Shown: positions 34,101-46,202, counted from the first letter of the stretch. The stretch: DNA of 64,000 bases from Amia ocellicauda (GCF_036373705.1 NC_089869.1:12163676-12227675), one strand, 5' to 3'. Notes: generated by a model not told the origin, from the letters alone. Made by a program: numbers and translations.

Positions 34101-37100
34101 TGGAGTAGTGCTTAAGGGCTCTGGACTATGTAGTGCCGGGTCGTGGGTTCAATCCCAGGAACAATCCCAACAGAAATGTTGTTCCGTTGAAAGAGATACT
34201 TTAACTAGATTGCTCCAGTAAAATTCCAGCTGCATAAATGGTAATCGTATGCAAAAATAATGTGAAGGTAGGGTTGTCTTTGAAGGTTCGTCATGTGACG
34301 GTCACATAGATTTTTTTTTTTTTTTTTGATAGAAATTGACTGTTTGAATATTGTAGCGTGCCATGGTGGGCAGGAGCGCAGGGAGAGGACATGAAAGGTG
34401 AAGGGAGGCTGAAGAAGTAGTCGGTGTATGTTCAGTCATTGAGACCTGTGTGTGCTGCAGTAACAATATGCTGCAATGATGAGTTGGGTCTACTCCTTGG
34501 AAACCCCCGCAAGCGTTGCAATACTAAACCACACTTCAGATGTCCCACTATCTAAATTAAAACATTTAGATTTGTATACTGCCATTACTTAATAGAGTCT
34601 GGATAGAACTAATTCCGAACACATCATAAAAAGCCCATTAATTATCACTCGGATTAATCAGATTAAATATAAACAATGTATTTTGAAAATATACGATTAC
34701 AGGGATAAAAATGCCTTTATCCGCAATCTTCACAGCAATAGATGGCTATGTCACGGAGGAATTAACCAACGTAAGTTTAAATGGGTTTAATGGGTCAATT
34801 GCATCAAACTGAAAGCAGTGTACTAGAGGTGATCCCTGTGGTTAGTACACAGGTCTGTACTAACTCTGCAGGTTAGTTGCAATTGACTTACTAATAATAT
34901 TATATATTGTTTGGTATATTATAATATTGACGCCATCTCTGAACTGTAGAAGGGTGTCTTTTTATTGTAGTTAACCCAAATGTTAAGGTTGCTGTGTTCT
35001 GCTGTCTTCAGTATTTACTACTTTCAGTATAGTCTTTTTTTTTTTAAATGTTACTGAACATCAGGATATATTACTCAAGAGGATTACACATTCGCTATTT
35101 CCGACACTTCTTTCTATATTGAGTAAAATGCAAAAATTAACATGCATACGTCACTCTGCTTACAGTTTATTATGAGTAAGGTGCTTTTACTGGAAGGTTA
35201 ACATGTTTCATGCAAGTAAAATCAGTATAAAGTGTGCTTGTAAAAAAATATAATAAAAACATGATTACTGATTGAGAACTTATTTTAAACTACAAGGGGG
35301 ATGTTTTATTTTGTTTATATGGATTACCTGTAAAACCCCTTCGGGGCAGCCCTAATATATAGGAATTATTGTCGCACTGGATAAGAGCATCCCCCAAAAA
35401 TTATATAAACTACTAAAGTTGTTCAGCTACATGTGAAAATGCAGTGGTTTACAGAACTTTCCCTGTGTCTCTCTGCAAGTTAAAATGTCCATGTTCGCAA
35501 CTGTCAATTCTGAATTGAGCTTTCAGGAACTGATCTTGATCAATGGCATTTTGCATAATTTATTTCTAGTTATTGTTTGTGCTTTCAGGGTTTGGAAGTC
35601 CAGGAATTTAATACTGCAGTTGTTGTACATAACCAGCAGAGGGCATTCAATTCTAAAGTAAATCTGAGGCAATGGGGGGGGGGGGGGGGGGGGGGTGAGA
35701 AGCAAAACCTAGGTTTCATTTATGTTGTTTGACTGGTTTTCATGTAAGCCAACAGCTATTTAAATGTCAAGAAAATAAACCATAATTTGATTTAAAAAGG
35801 GACCTTTACATCAGGTTATTCTCTGGCTTTTTAGATGCACGTTTGAGGAAAATTAAACAATCGGTTTAAACTTTTGTTTTTCAGGAAGCTTTTAAGGCAG
35901 TGGAAGACATCCATGGTCTGTTTGCATTGTCTAAGAAGCCACCCAAACCTCAGCTAATGGCCAACTACTATAACAAAGTGTCGACCGTGTTCTGGAAGTC
36001 CGGCAATGCCCTGTTCCACGCCTGCACCCTGCACCGCCTCTACCACCTGTCCAGGGAAATGAGGAAGAACCTGACCCAGGAGGAAATGCAGAGGTCTGCA
36101 TCAATATCGGTGCCTTTTGCTTATTCAAAGTTCCAAATCAAATTTCAGTCGTTCAGGCATTCACGTTCTCAGACTTGGATGTATGTTTACGGATGGTTTT
36201 AAGGTTAAGATTTCACCACCATGGTAATTGGGAAACTGAGGAATATTTTGACATGAATATTTACTTTAGTGAGTGTACATCCAGACTCAAGACTTGCAAA
36301 TTACCACCAGATAAGCTTTTAGAATAAAATAAGGCTTTCTGAACTCGGCAGTTCTATTAAAAGTAACTTTTATTAGGCAGATACTACAATGACACAGGTC
36401 AACAGTCTTGTGCAGCTAAGCTGGAGATATTGAATATGGTCTCATCTTTTACTAGAATGTCTACCCGTGTCCTCCTGGCAACCCTGTCTATCCCCATCAC
36501 CCCCGAGCGTACTGACATTGCACGCCTCCTGGATATGGATGGCATCATTGTGGAAAAACACAGGCGGCTGGCGACACTTCTAGGCCTGCAGTCCCCACCT
36601 ACCCGCCAGAGCCTCATCAACGACATGGTAAGAGTTCCACTGCTGTAGTGAGGATGTTAATAGGATGGAATGAAAATGAGCAAATCAATAGACTGGTTTA
36701 ATTGTGCTGTGGACCCGAGTCCCCTTTGAGATAATGTGTGAAATGTATATGTTATTAATTTCATAATTCTTCGACAGCCTTTCAAATGCATGTATGACCG
36801 TTATTAAGTAGTTAATTGATAAGGAGAATTCTCAAGACGCCAGATGGTTGCCTTCAATTATATCCTCCATAAAGCATATGCTAAGTTGTCGTTCTCGATG
36901 TGCCTCTGGGAATTGAGGTTTCTGATGGGCTAAATATCCAAGTTAATTAGCACAGTCACTTCACAGCCATCCCTTTGTCACCTTCAGACGCATCTCTCTC
37001 GGGGATATCCTGCCTTATTTCCATTTGTTAGTGCTACTATATACAATCAACATGATGTTGTTGTTTTTTGTGTAATCTTCTGTATAGTTTTAAAACAATG

Positions 37101-40100
37101 AATGTTAAAGTAATGCGTTGTAAAACATTTTCCACTTTGTAGCCAGAACATGCAAAGTTTGTATGTCTGACCTTTTTATACAATTATTTCAGGTGAGATT
37201 TAACCTGCTGCAGTACATCGTACCGGATGTGAAGGAACTGTACAATTGGCTGGAGGTGGATTTTCACCCTCTGAAGCTCTGTGGCAGAGTAACCAAAGTA
37301 AGTTACTGAGATCTGAATGTTACACATTTCTATAACTAAAAACTGATCAGTTGAGTTTTGATCCCAACAGTCATCAGTTGATCATTGGAATTAAAATGTC
37401 AACATAAGTAATTGCTTTGTACCTTGCAGCATGAATGACTTTTTGATTTTGTAATTGTGGTTATAAACATGGATTTTATTAGTACAAGTGTGAGTTATCT
37501 ATTGAGCAGAACAGCCAACAAATTCTTAATTGACATCCATTAAATGTTTTTAATTAATTTAATTTTAATTAATTTACACATTTCTACACAACCTTCCTAC
37601 TTAAACTTTTCACACACATTTGTCTAAAATGCTCAGTTGGTTCAGGCATGTCTCCGCTAGTTACACGTCTGTCCAGCAGGCTGTCTGCAATGCAAAATGT
37701 AAGTGTGTGTTTTGCTTTACAGGTTTTGAACTGGGTGAGAGACCAGGCCGAAAAGGAGCCTGACCTCCAGCATTATGTTCCTCATCTGCAGAGCAACACC
37801 ATTCTCCGACTGCTCCAGCAGGTAGGGTGGTCTTTCTGGTTTAAAGTCTTTCCCAGCTCCTAGTGCGTCTCCTTTGCCAGTCTATTATTCTGCCATCCCC
37901 TCGATCCCCCACAGTAGTGGCACAGTTTACTGTCCTGTTCTTTACATATGAGAGCTGTGATATGTCTGATGTGCCAGATCAATCCAGTCGGTTAGTACGG
38001 TGGCTCCATGGTGCCATTGCTGCCAGTTGCCTTCAGACACGTTCATAGCACACCTCCTTTTTATAAGGTGCTTAGTATTTCTACCACCTGAGTGTTACAT
38101 AATAGGCCACATTCTTAAAGTTAGTCTAAATCCTAACTAAGAGCTGTAGCTGTACTCTGGCATTTTTAAGAATTTATCACAAATGTCTGTCCATTTGAAA
38201 GAAAAGGATTGAACTGCCACTATATTTACAAAGGAACATCTTTTTTTATTACTTTCTATTTTGTAGATGCGTGTATATTTGGTAAAAGCAATGTAATTAA
38301 GGTTTAATCTAATGCTTTGTTCTTCTCAGGTGGCTCAAATCTATCAGAGTATAGAGTTCAGTCGTCTGGCGTCCCTGGTTCCCTTTGTCGATGTCTTTCA
38401 GCTGGAGCGCTCCATTGTCGATGCTGCCAGACACTGCGACCTGCAGGCAGGTTACCACTGTTGCAACATGGTTAACTATGCAACCAAATCCACCATCTCT
38501 ATTCTAGATTTGCATATTAAATATGTATACCAATTTTAGTGCTTCCATTTTGCTGCTCTAGTAATCGCTCGACTTATCGGCTAAGACTGTCTTGACTGAT
38601 GGATGATTTGTTTGTCTGTAAAGGTGAGGATTGATCACACGTCTCGTAACCTGAGTTTCGGGTCAGACTTGAACTACTCCACCAAGGAGGACTCCCCCGT
38701 AGGACCCTTCTTGCAGAACATGCCCTCTGAGCAGATCCGGAACCAGCTCACAGCCATGTCCTCTGCGCTGGCCAAGGCCATCGATGTCATCAAGCCTCCA
38801 TCCATACTGGTACGTCCTTTTCATTGACAGATCTATGGAGTATCAGCCAACTCCCTTTAGTAATGTATGATTTAATGCTCTTGCTGAATGTACTTCAAGC
38901 TGCGGTGATGAAGCTTCATTTCAAGCACTAATGCACCGCATTACCTGACTGAGTGAACTGCAAACTGTGGTAATGATACAAGCAGACGAGGGGCCGGGGG
39001 AAACAAAACATTTTATACAAATCTTTTGTGACCTGCATATTTAATTGTTCTGGTCCCTTACCATCCTGATAATGCCTGCAGGTGCATTACAGGTAAGGTG
39101 TGTGGAGTTATCATTGGAAAATGCCATCTAGAATGCAAAACGCATTGTAGACGCATGATTACCAAAACTTACAATTCTGTCATATAAAGCATATGTACAC
39201 AAGCTTGTTTTCTCCAAATAACCCTCAAGGAAGCTTGCATCTGTAATACTTTTCATTTAGCAGTATAAAACCTCACAGCAGCCTAATATATATTAGAAAT
39301 TACATCCAGCAGAGATCCTAGTGTTTAACTGTTTTGACGATCAGTTTTTTTTTTTTTTTTTTTGACATTTGAACTTTATAAATCTGCTCTGCAAATTTGG
39401 TTTCTACATTCAGTCTTTGCTGACTATGCATTCACTACAGGCAATGTTTAGAGTCCTAAATGCTACCATGACACTTTGCCATGATTTGTGGTATGTACAG
39501 GTATGCACATTTCATTGTCCTGCTCTCTGCTCCTGTGAGAGCTGAGATATTTCTGATGTGCCAGATCAATCCTGGAGGTAAATTAACAGCATGGCTGCAA
39601 TGTGCCAGAGCTGCCAGTCCCCTTCAGACATTTTCAGTGAAATGGCTGATCTTCTCGCCACTTCTTTCTAAGCTCTTACTATATTGTGCAGCATGTCTTT
39701 TCTACCTGTTTGTGTCCGCTCATGGTTTGATCCATTTCTCCTTCGCAGCAAGAACGTGAGGAACAGAACCAGCAGGCCATTGCAGCCTACTTGAAGAATG
39801 CCCGCAAGGAGCACCAGCGCATCCTGGCCCGCCGGCAGACCATCGAGGAGCGCAAGGAGCGCCTGGAAAACCTGAACATCCAGCGGGAGAAGGAGGAACT
39901 GGAGCAGCGCGAGGCCGAGATGCAGAAGGTGCGCAAGGCGGAGGAGGAGCGCCTGCGCCAGGAGGCCAAGGAGCGCGAGAAGGAGCGCATCATGCAGGAG
40001 CACGAGCAGATCAAGAAGAAGACTGTGCGTGAGCGCCTGGAGCAGATCAAGAAGACTGAGCTGGGGGCCAAGGCCTTCAAAGACATTGATATTGAGGTAA

Positions 40101-43100
40101 GAGGTGATGAGTTGGTTGGGTAAGATCCCTATGGTTAATATTTCCCCCCATCCTTGCATAAATGTTTCAATGAACAGGCTCAAAAATACATGTTCAGGGA
40201 ATCTGGACTGTACATCACACACTTCATTGTCCTGCTCTCTGATTCTGTGAGAGCTGAGATATTTCTAATGTGTCAGATCAATCCTGAAGGTAAATTAACA
40301 GCATGGCTGCACTGTGCCAGAGCTGCCAGTCCCCTTCAGACACGAAGACTATGTGGAATCCATTGCAGTATCCAATTGTATATTTAGTACATTGGGTATG
40401 AAGTAAAATTATGGTATTTGGTCAAACCAATCTAGTTTGTAATGTGTATACATTTTTAATTGAGTGGAAATGTTTATTTCATCAGGATCTTGAGGAGCTG
40501 GACCCTGATTTCATCATGGCCAAGCAGGTGGAGCAGCTGGAGAAGGAGAAGAGAGAGTTGCAGGAGCGCCTGAAGAACCAGGAGAAGAAGGTGAAGGGGG
40601 ATGTTTATTTTCAGCTGAAAAGTCAGCTGTTCTGTGTCGGTCTTATAAAGTTTTACTGGGTACTATCACTTTGCCATGCTTGCTGGTATGCACAAGCATG
40701 CACATTTCATTGTCCTGCTCTCTGCTCCTGTGAGAGCTGAGATATTTCTTATGTGCCAGATCAATCCTGGAGGTCAATTAGCAGTCTGGTTTCGCAGTGC
40801 CAGAGCTGCCAGTCCCCTTCAGACATTTTTAGTTCATTAGGACCTGGCTTAATCATTGTGGTGCATTCATGGCTTTATTAGAATTTTTGCCAATTGAGAT
40901 CCTTTTGGGGTGATTTTAAAAGCGGACTAACCTATGTTTTATTTTTTTCCCCTCTGCATTTTAATGTCTTGCTTAGATTGATTACTTTGAAAGAGCCAAA
41001 CGCCTGGAAGAAATACCGCTAATTAAAAAGGCTTATGAGGAACAACGCATTCAAGACATGGAGCTGTGGGAACTACAGGAGGAAGAGAGGGTAAGGAATG
41101 GTTTATACAACACTGAAATACTAAATCGATTTTGGTGCCAGTGTATTTTATTGAATCCTGTTTTTTTTTTTTTCCTACATCTTTGTTTTTTAGACATGGC
41201 TTTGTTACACCTTTAAACAGTTCCTTAATATCGGAATGTCCTTGGCTCAGAATATAGACACTCTAAAGAACCAAAGTCTGCTATAAACGTTTATATTTGC
41301 AGATCAGCAACATGAAAGTGGAGCGAGAGAAGGCCTTGGAACACAAACAGAGGATGTCCCGAATGATGGAAGACCAGGAGTATTTTGTCTCCAAGATCAC
41401 AGCTGCTCGCCAGTCTGTCTATGAGGTGAGAGCGCCTATAGGGAGTTTCCCTTGGGTAAGATGGATTTAAAAGGAGTTTTCTGATGTTGATGGAAACCTT
41501 TTTAGGTTTAAAGTGAGTGAATATTCTGTGATACATTTTTGCAGTCTGGCAGAATGTGTTTTGGGGTTCAAGTTGGAATATGTACACAGATGCAGACTTT
41601 GAGGAGATTGCAGTAACATTTTCAATCTTCTTTCCAGGAAAAACTTAAACAATTCCAGGAGCGATTGGTCGAAGAGAGGAAGAGGCGCCTGGAGGAGCGC
41701 AAGAAACAGCGTAAAGAGGACCGAAGAAACACATACTACCAGGAGAAAGAGGAGGAGGCCCAAAGAATCCATGAGGAACAACTTAAAAAAGGTAGAGGCA
41801 TTGACAGGGCACTGTTCAGTCTTCAGAATCTTAGCTTTGGGATAGTTTTCAGAAAAGGGCTGGCATGAGGCACAGGTGGGTGAATAAGTTTAATAGGCAG
41901 TGCAGTGTGATTTGGACACTAAACGGGAATGCTGCTAGTGTGTGATAAATGAAGGATGTAGGATTGTTATTCATGAGGAGAAAGGTCCTGCAGGGCAGTG
42001 AGGACTCTCTGTGACTGTGTTTCTGTGCAGAACGGGAGGAGCGGGAGCGTGTGGAGAGGGAACAGCGGGAGGAGGAGGAGAGAGAGTACCAGGAGCGTCT
42101 GCGCAAGCTGGAGGAGCAGGAGAGGAAGCAGAGAGCCAGGCAGCAGGAGATTGAGGAGCGGGAGCGACGCAAGGAGGAGGAGAGGAAAACCCCTGAGGAC
42201 AAGGTTACCAAGGTACTGGCCAAGCCTAACTTTTAAGGGATGAGATCTGTATGTATGTTTTGCCTGCGTCGGTCATTCCTAAATGAGGAACTTTCGTATG
42301 AGTTGCAGAAGTAACGAAATGTATACCATAATGGCGAAGATTTTATTGGTTGCTTGGACCTGCATCATGTTGACCAGTTAAAAGGACAGGGCTAGAAAAC
42401 CAAACGGTACTTTTATCATGCTTTAAAATATTTCTTGTGTAAACTCACTCTGGATGTGTGTCTGCTAAGAAATGATTAGAATTAGGAATTGACTTTATAA
42501 AGATTTTGAACTTGAATCTTGTGGTTGAATTTCCCTTGTTTGGCCAGGAGGCGCCTCGCTGGGCTGAGAAAGAAGAGGGTGGCTGGAGGAAGCGCGTTGA
42601 GGCTGGCTCTGGTGGTGGTGGTGGCGGCACCTCCACTGGTGGCGAATCCGAATGGAGACGCCCGGTTCCTGATCGGTATGCCTTGCATTGGGGTCTTTCT
42701 CTAGTTCGCAGCCCAGGAGCTTTTTATTTTTAACTGACATCAAATTGTAGTCTGACGGCAGGTTTTGACATTGTGATTCTGAAAGAGATTACCCCCAATA
42801 CTTCCAAGTCTTTCTACAGTTTGGAACTTGGATATAGTAATTTAAGTGGGATTTGAATCTTATTTTTGATTTAACCCCCTTCAGATTGGGAAATCTGTTT
42901 GCACATTGGAGAGGGGAAAAACTAAAAAGAGGGAAGCTTTTACTAGTATTGGCCATGTTTCTGCATAATGGATTCTGGATGAGTCTGCAAAGGTTTGAAT
43001 TCAGCTTGCACCCTTTTCTCCATTAGTGATTGGCGCAAAGAAGAACGTGACGAGGAGAAGCCTGCATTCCGCCGCGAGGAAGAACGGGAGCTACCATTCC

Positions 43101-46100
43101 GCAGGGGAGGAGAAGAGAGGCCTCGTAGGGGTCTCTCTGATGAAAGGGTCCCCCGTAGAGCCTTTGATGATGAGCGAATGCCCAGGAGGGCAGCGGATGA
43201 GGAGCGGGTTCCCAAGAGAGGATTTGATGAGGACCGGCCACCGAAGAGAGCTGTGGAAGAGGACAGGCCTATCAGGAGGGGCTTTGATGACGACCGAGGC
43301 CCCAGGAGAGGGTTGGATGAGGACCGGCCTCTCAGAAGAGGGGCTGATGATGACTGGGGTCCCCGGCGGGGGGGTGATGAGGAGAGGGGGCCCAGGAGAG
43401 GTATGGATGATGATATGGGACCCCGACGAGGAGAAGATGCGAAGCCTTGGAAACCTCTGGGCAAACCAGGTATAGAAAACTTTTCCATTTACCTTCAGAA
43501 CTGTATAACAAATATTTGGTATTGGTGCCACACAGAAAAACTGAGTCAGTCTTTATGACATTAACTAGTAAATGGAGCGGCGTCATGGTAATGGACGCAA
43601 ATGTGAACATGACGGGAACATAAGACATGGGTTACGAACTTGTCCAAATCACGTTCTAGTCTCGGTTTGCTCTGTGACGTTGTAGAATGTGCATTTGGAT
43701 GCTTTTATTCGAGTATTAGACTAACACAAATCTGAAATTACATTCTCTAGCCCTCTGCGTATACACTTGTAAAATGTGACCGAATCCATTTCAAGTGCAT
43801 GATGCAAGAAGGATTTGTAATTGGGCGAAATTGTTCAGATGTTGCGCAGCGTAACTCGCGCAGGCAGAATGTTGTACTTTTGACCTAGATATAGATTCAG
43901 GCGAGGAAAGTACCGTAACCCAGGATTCCTACGACACTGAAACCTGGTGATTTTTCCATTTTTCCCCGTGGCACCAATACGTAGTCATGAATTTTACTTT
44001 TGATTAAAAAATAATAATAAATAAACTTGGATTCGTAATAATGCTCCACTTTCTCACAGCTGTTCTTCTCTCAGTAGCCATCTAATTGAAGTATACATGT
44101 CTTCCTCTGTGCCATTATCCAGAATCTTGCTTAATTGCTATTCGATTACAAAAAAATCCTCAATTTATCATTGTTTGAGAAGTCAGTTTTTGGAGGGCAG
44201 TATGCGGTTTGCATGCTTTAGATCACTTTCAACCTAATATTAAGCGGGACACAGCTGTTTATAGTAAAACTGTCATTGAATGAAACTTGCGTATAAAAGA
44301 CCAAAGGTTTATTACAAGGTTTGATTTTATTTAAAGTAACTTCACAATGGACTGAAAGCGCAACCGAACCTGTCGTTAAAGCTGGTAAGTAGAGAATTTC
44401 CCCTTCCTGTCATGAACTGCCCATGTTATTCCATCTTTGTTTTTTTTTCTTTCAAAAGAAGTTGCCATAAATGTTTAAAGTATTTCCATTGACCCAGTAT
44501 TCATTTTCATGTGAAATGGGTAATTGTATTTAAAAATAGATTATTCATGAATATGAAATTAAATACACTTCCATAATTATCCAACAAACCAGAGTCAAAA
44601 CATTAAGCTCTCCATCAATTTTTTTAATGTAGCTTCCCCTTGACTTCATTAACTGTTAAGAACCCAGTGAGACGTCTCACACAGGCCTGGTAAACTGGTA
44701 AATTTTTGCCAAGCCTGTTGAATTTGACATGTCACACTGGGCTATGATGTTTAACCTACTCTATGTAGTTTTTTTTTTTTATTATTATTTGAATCCCCCA
44801 CCACTGCGGTGTTTCCTGATTATTATTTTTTTTGGTATATACATTTCCCCCTGTGCACCAATAAATACTTATAATTTATCAAACTTGTGGGAGTTTTTTT
44901 TTTTTTTCTTCATTAAAATGTATTTAAAATGGTTGTGTATTTTTAAATGTCTATCCAGTTCACACATTAGAAATGGTTTAGTGTCAATAGTGTGTAGTAA
45001 AGTAGTGCCCTGTGGTTTGTGGTTAATCTTCACTCCCAAGTAGTGACTAATTCTGCAGCATGAAAGAGGGCCTGGGTACGATATTTCAGCATCTGTTCTT
45101 TCCTATCAGGTGGCTGGAGGGAACGGGAGAAGGCCCGCGAGGAGAGCTGGGGTCCACCCCGTGAAATGGGGGGTCGTAACGAAGGCGATGAGCAAGATGG
45201 AGAGGAGGCAGAGGACGCAGACAACGACAACCTGAAAGAGACCCGCCCTCCAAGGTTCGTACCGGGAATTGCTGATTGACAGATTTTTATATACAATTGT
45301 AACTTTTTTTTTTTTTTAGTATGTTGTTCAAAGCAAGCTATCTTATCTTTAGTTCCGTTTCTCCTAAACTTAATTTAAATGTTAAGTGTGAATGTTCTTT
45401 CCATCTTTTGTTCTTCTGCCATCATCATAGATAATGTATAACAGTGGAGTTATTGACTTCCAAAAGGAAATGATCGAATACTTGAGTGAATCTGCAGGGG
45501 TTGAGGTGTGTGTGTGAGTGACGGAGGCCGTGCTCTTTCAGAGAGGAAGGCGGCGGTGGCTGGAGGCGGCCCGCTGCGCCCGAGGAGACGAGCAGCTGGA
45601 GGGACTCCTCTCGCCGCGACAACTGGGACGAGCGGCGCGGGGACCGTGACCGGCGTGATGACCGCCCTGTCCGCGACCTGAGAGAGCGCAGGGATGACCG
45701 GGAACGCCGGCCCCCTCCTCGCACAGACCGTGACGAAGGCAAGGCTGCTTTGAAGTTTTTAGCTGAATGGGGCTCTGAGAGCAGCTACAGAAAACCATTT
45801 GATTCCCCTTAGGAGCTGCTTGTGTTTTAAGGAAGTTGCACAAAGGAGTTTAATATACAGCATGTTGGTACAAGAGCTCAATAGTCACATCTGCTTTTGA
45901 CCTGCTGTGAGCTAATAAGTATTGTAAAACATCAATATTAAGTAATAACTACATAAGTGAGCGAGTTCTGGCAGGGTTGTGGTTCTGATGGCGGGCTTTT
46001 TTGTCCCACAGGGGGCACCTGGCGCCGCGGTGGGGACGAGGAGCGCCGAGACGAACCCCCTCGCAGGGTCCCCCCGCCCCGGGAGAAAGAGAGAGAGCGT

Positions 46101-46202
46101 GAAGCGGACAGGGGGGCTTGGCGCTCTGACAAAGACAAGGAGATCCAGCGCCGCACCAAGAACGAGACTGACGACGATGGCTGGACCACAGTGCGCCGCT
46201 AA
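31125..46202 (+). CDS. eif3a: Eukaryotic translation initiation factor 3 subunit A
   Basis: Largest subunit of eIF3, the scaffold that holds the 40S subunit during initiation. Reconstructed exons: 31125-31173, 32343-32533, 32642-32778, 33015-33178, 33500-33699, 35885-36093, 36456-36627, 37193-37297, 37723-37821, 38330-38446, 38624-38809, 39749-40096, 40486-40590, 40977-41090, 41303-41425, 41638-41791, 42031-42212, 42548-42675, 43027-43469, 45110-45254, 45542-45738, 46012-46202. Phases join without a break, giving 1252 aa (human 1382). The N-terminus is [16 protein letters not shown]. The helical and PCI region includes [20 protein letters not shown] and [11 protein letters not shown] long charged coiled coil follows (exons 12-17), then ten decapeptide repeats in exon 19. 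The end is [14 protein letters not shown]. Introns 10 and 21 need GC donors. Introns 9, 11, 12 and 13 host H/ACA snoRNAs. The shorter length versus human comes mainly from fewer decapeptide repeats. Confidence 0.97.
34091..34262 (+). mobile_element. tRNA-derived SINE, 3'-truncated copy
   Basis: Same family as 27246-27437: CGCAGCACTGTGGAGTAGTG, B box GGGTTCAATCCC, TTGCTCCAGTAAAA, GCTGCATAAATGGTA. The GGATAAGAGCGTCTGC tail is missing. It lies in EIF3A intron 5. Confidence 0.7.
35371..35407 (+). repeat. SINE tail fragment
   Basis: GTCGCACTGGATAAGAGCAT resembles the 3' end of the SINE family at 27246-27437, without its head. In EIF3A intron 5. Confidence 0.45.
35674..35695. repeat. Uninterrupted G22 homopolymer
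   Basis: Twenty-two consecutive G bases in EIF3A intron 5. Length may be an assembly estimate, since such tracts are hard to sequence. Confidence 0.9.
37916..38042 (+). ncRNA. H/ACA snoRNA, SNORA19-like, copy 1 (divergent)
   Basis: In EIF3A intron 9. The 5' hairpin is closed by GGCAC/GTGCC and has an inner stem GTTCT/AGAGC. The hinge carries AGATCA (fits ANANNA), a 3' hairpin follows, and ACA at 38037-38039 is three bases before the inferred end. It aligns with copies 2-4 but differs most, especially in the 3' hairpin and apical loops. Stem changes look compensatory. H/ACA RNAs guide pseudouridylation in the nucleolus and are processed from spliced introns. Confidence 0.8.
39502..39633 (+). 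ncRNA. H/ACA snoRNA, SNORA19-like, copy 2
   Basis: In EIF3A intron 11, about 115 bases before exon 12. GCACAT pairs with ATGTGC, GCTCTC with GAGAGC. The H box is AGATCA. The 3' hairpin has CAGC..GGC pairing with GCC..GCTG and an outer CTGGAGG/CCCTTCAG stem. ACA at 39628-39630 is three bases from the end. I recall human SNORA19 as hosted by EIF3A, supporting the assignment. Confidence 0.88.
40214..40345 (+). ncRNA. H/ACA snoRNA, SNORA19-like, copy 3
   Basis: In EIF3A intron 12, about 140 bases before exon 13. Same hairpin-hinge-hairpin-tail layout as copy 2. The basal 5' stem is changed (CACAC with GTGT), the H box is AGATCA, and ACA is at 40340-40342. The inner GCTCTC/GAGAGC stem has a different loop. 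Only scattered substitutions separate it from copies 2 and 4. Confidence 0.85.
40698..40828 (+). ncRNA. H/ACA snoRNA, SNORA19-like, copy 4
   Basis: In EIF3A intron 13, about 150 bases before exon 14. Nearly identical to copy 2 in the 5' hairpin. The H box is AGATCA and ACA is at 40823-40825. The 3' hairpin has some substitutions in its upper part (CAGTCTGGTTTCGCAGTGCC). Intron position relative to the next exon is like copies 2 and 3. Confidence 0.88.
43133..43432 (+). repeat. Ten 30-bp coding repeats in EIF3A exon 19
   Basis: Ten back-to-back decapeptides of the form x-D-D/E-D/E-R-x-P-R/K-R-G/A, from [10 protein letters not shown] to [10 protein letters not shown]. Human EIF3A has about 25 such units. 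The array is degenerate at the DNA level but keeps period 30 exactly. Confidence 0.92.
44337..44384 (+). other. Predicted in-frame cassette exon of EIF3A (48 nt)
   Basis: In intron 19, TTTATTTAAAG precedes and CTG/GTAAGT follows a 48-base open stretch. Both ends are phase 1, the phase of the surrounding junction, so inclusion would add 16 residues ([16 protein letters not shown]) between KPG and GWRERE. Not seen in the human protein I remember. Confidence 0.45.

Noticed and set aside
36840-36990. Possible extra snoRNA in EIF3A intron 7
   Set aside because: A TCAGACG-like end is present but I could not find paired hairpins or a hinge box like those of the four accepted copies.
39668-40222. 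184-codon Leu-rich minus-strand frame resembling a membrane protein
   Set aside because: Antisense of the Glu/Lys/Arg coiled coil in EIF3A exon 12 (GAG/CTC complement). There is no independent start or splice evidence.
43133-43432. Regular 30-bp array considered as CRISPR or satellite
   Set aside because: It is coding, exactly in frame and within a eukaryotic exon. There are no spacers.
42943-43488. 181-codon minus-strand frame rich in Ser, Leu and Arg
   Set aside because: It is the complement of the Asp/Glu/Arg decapeptide array of EIF3A exon 19. The repeat codons leave all frames open.
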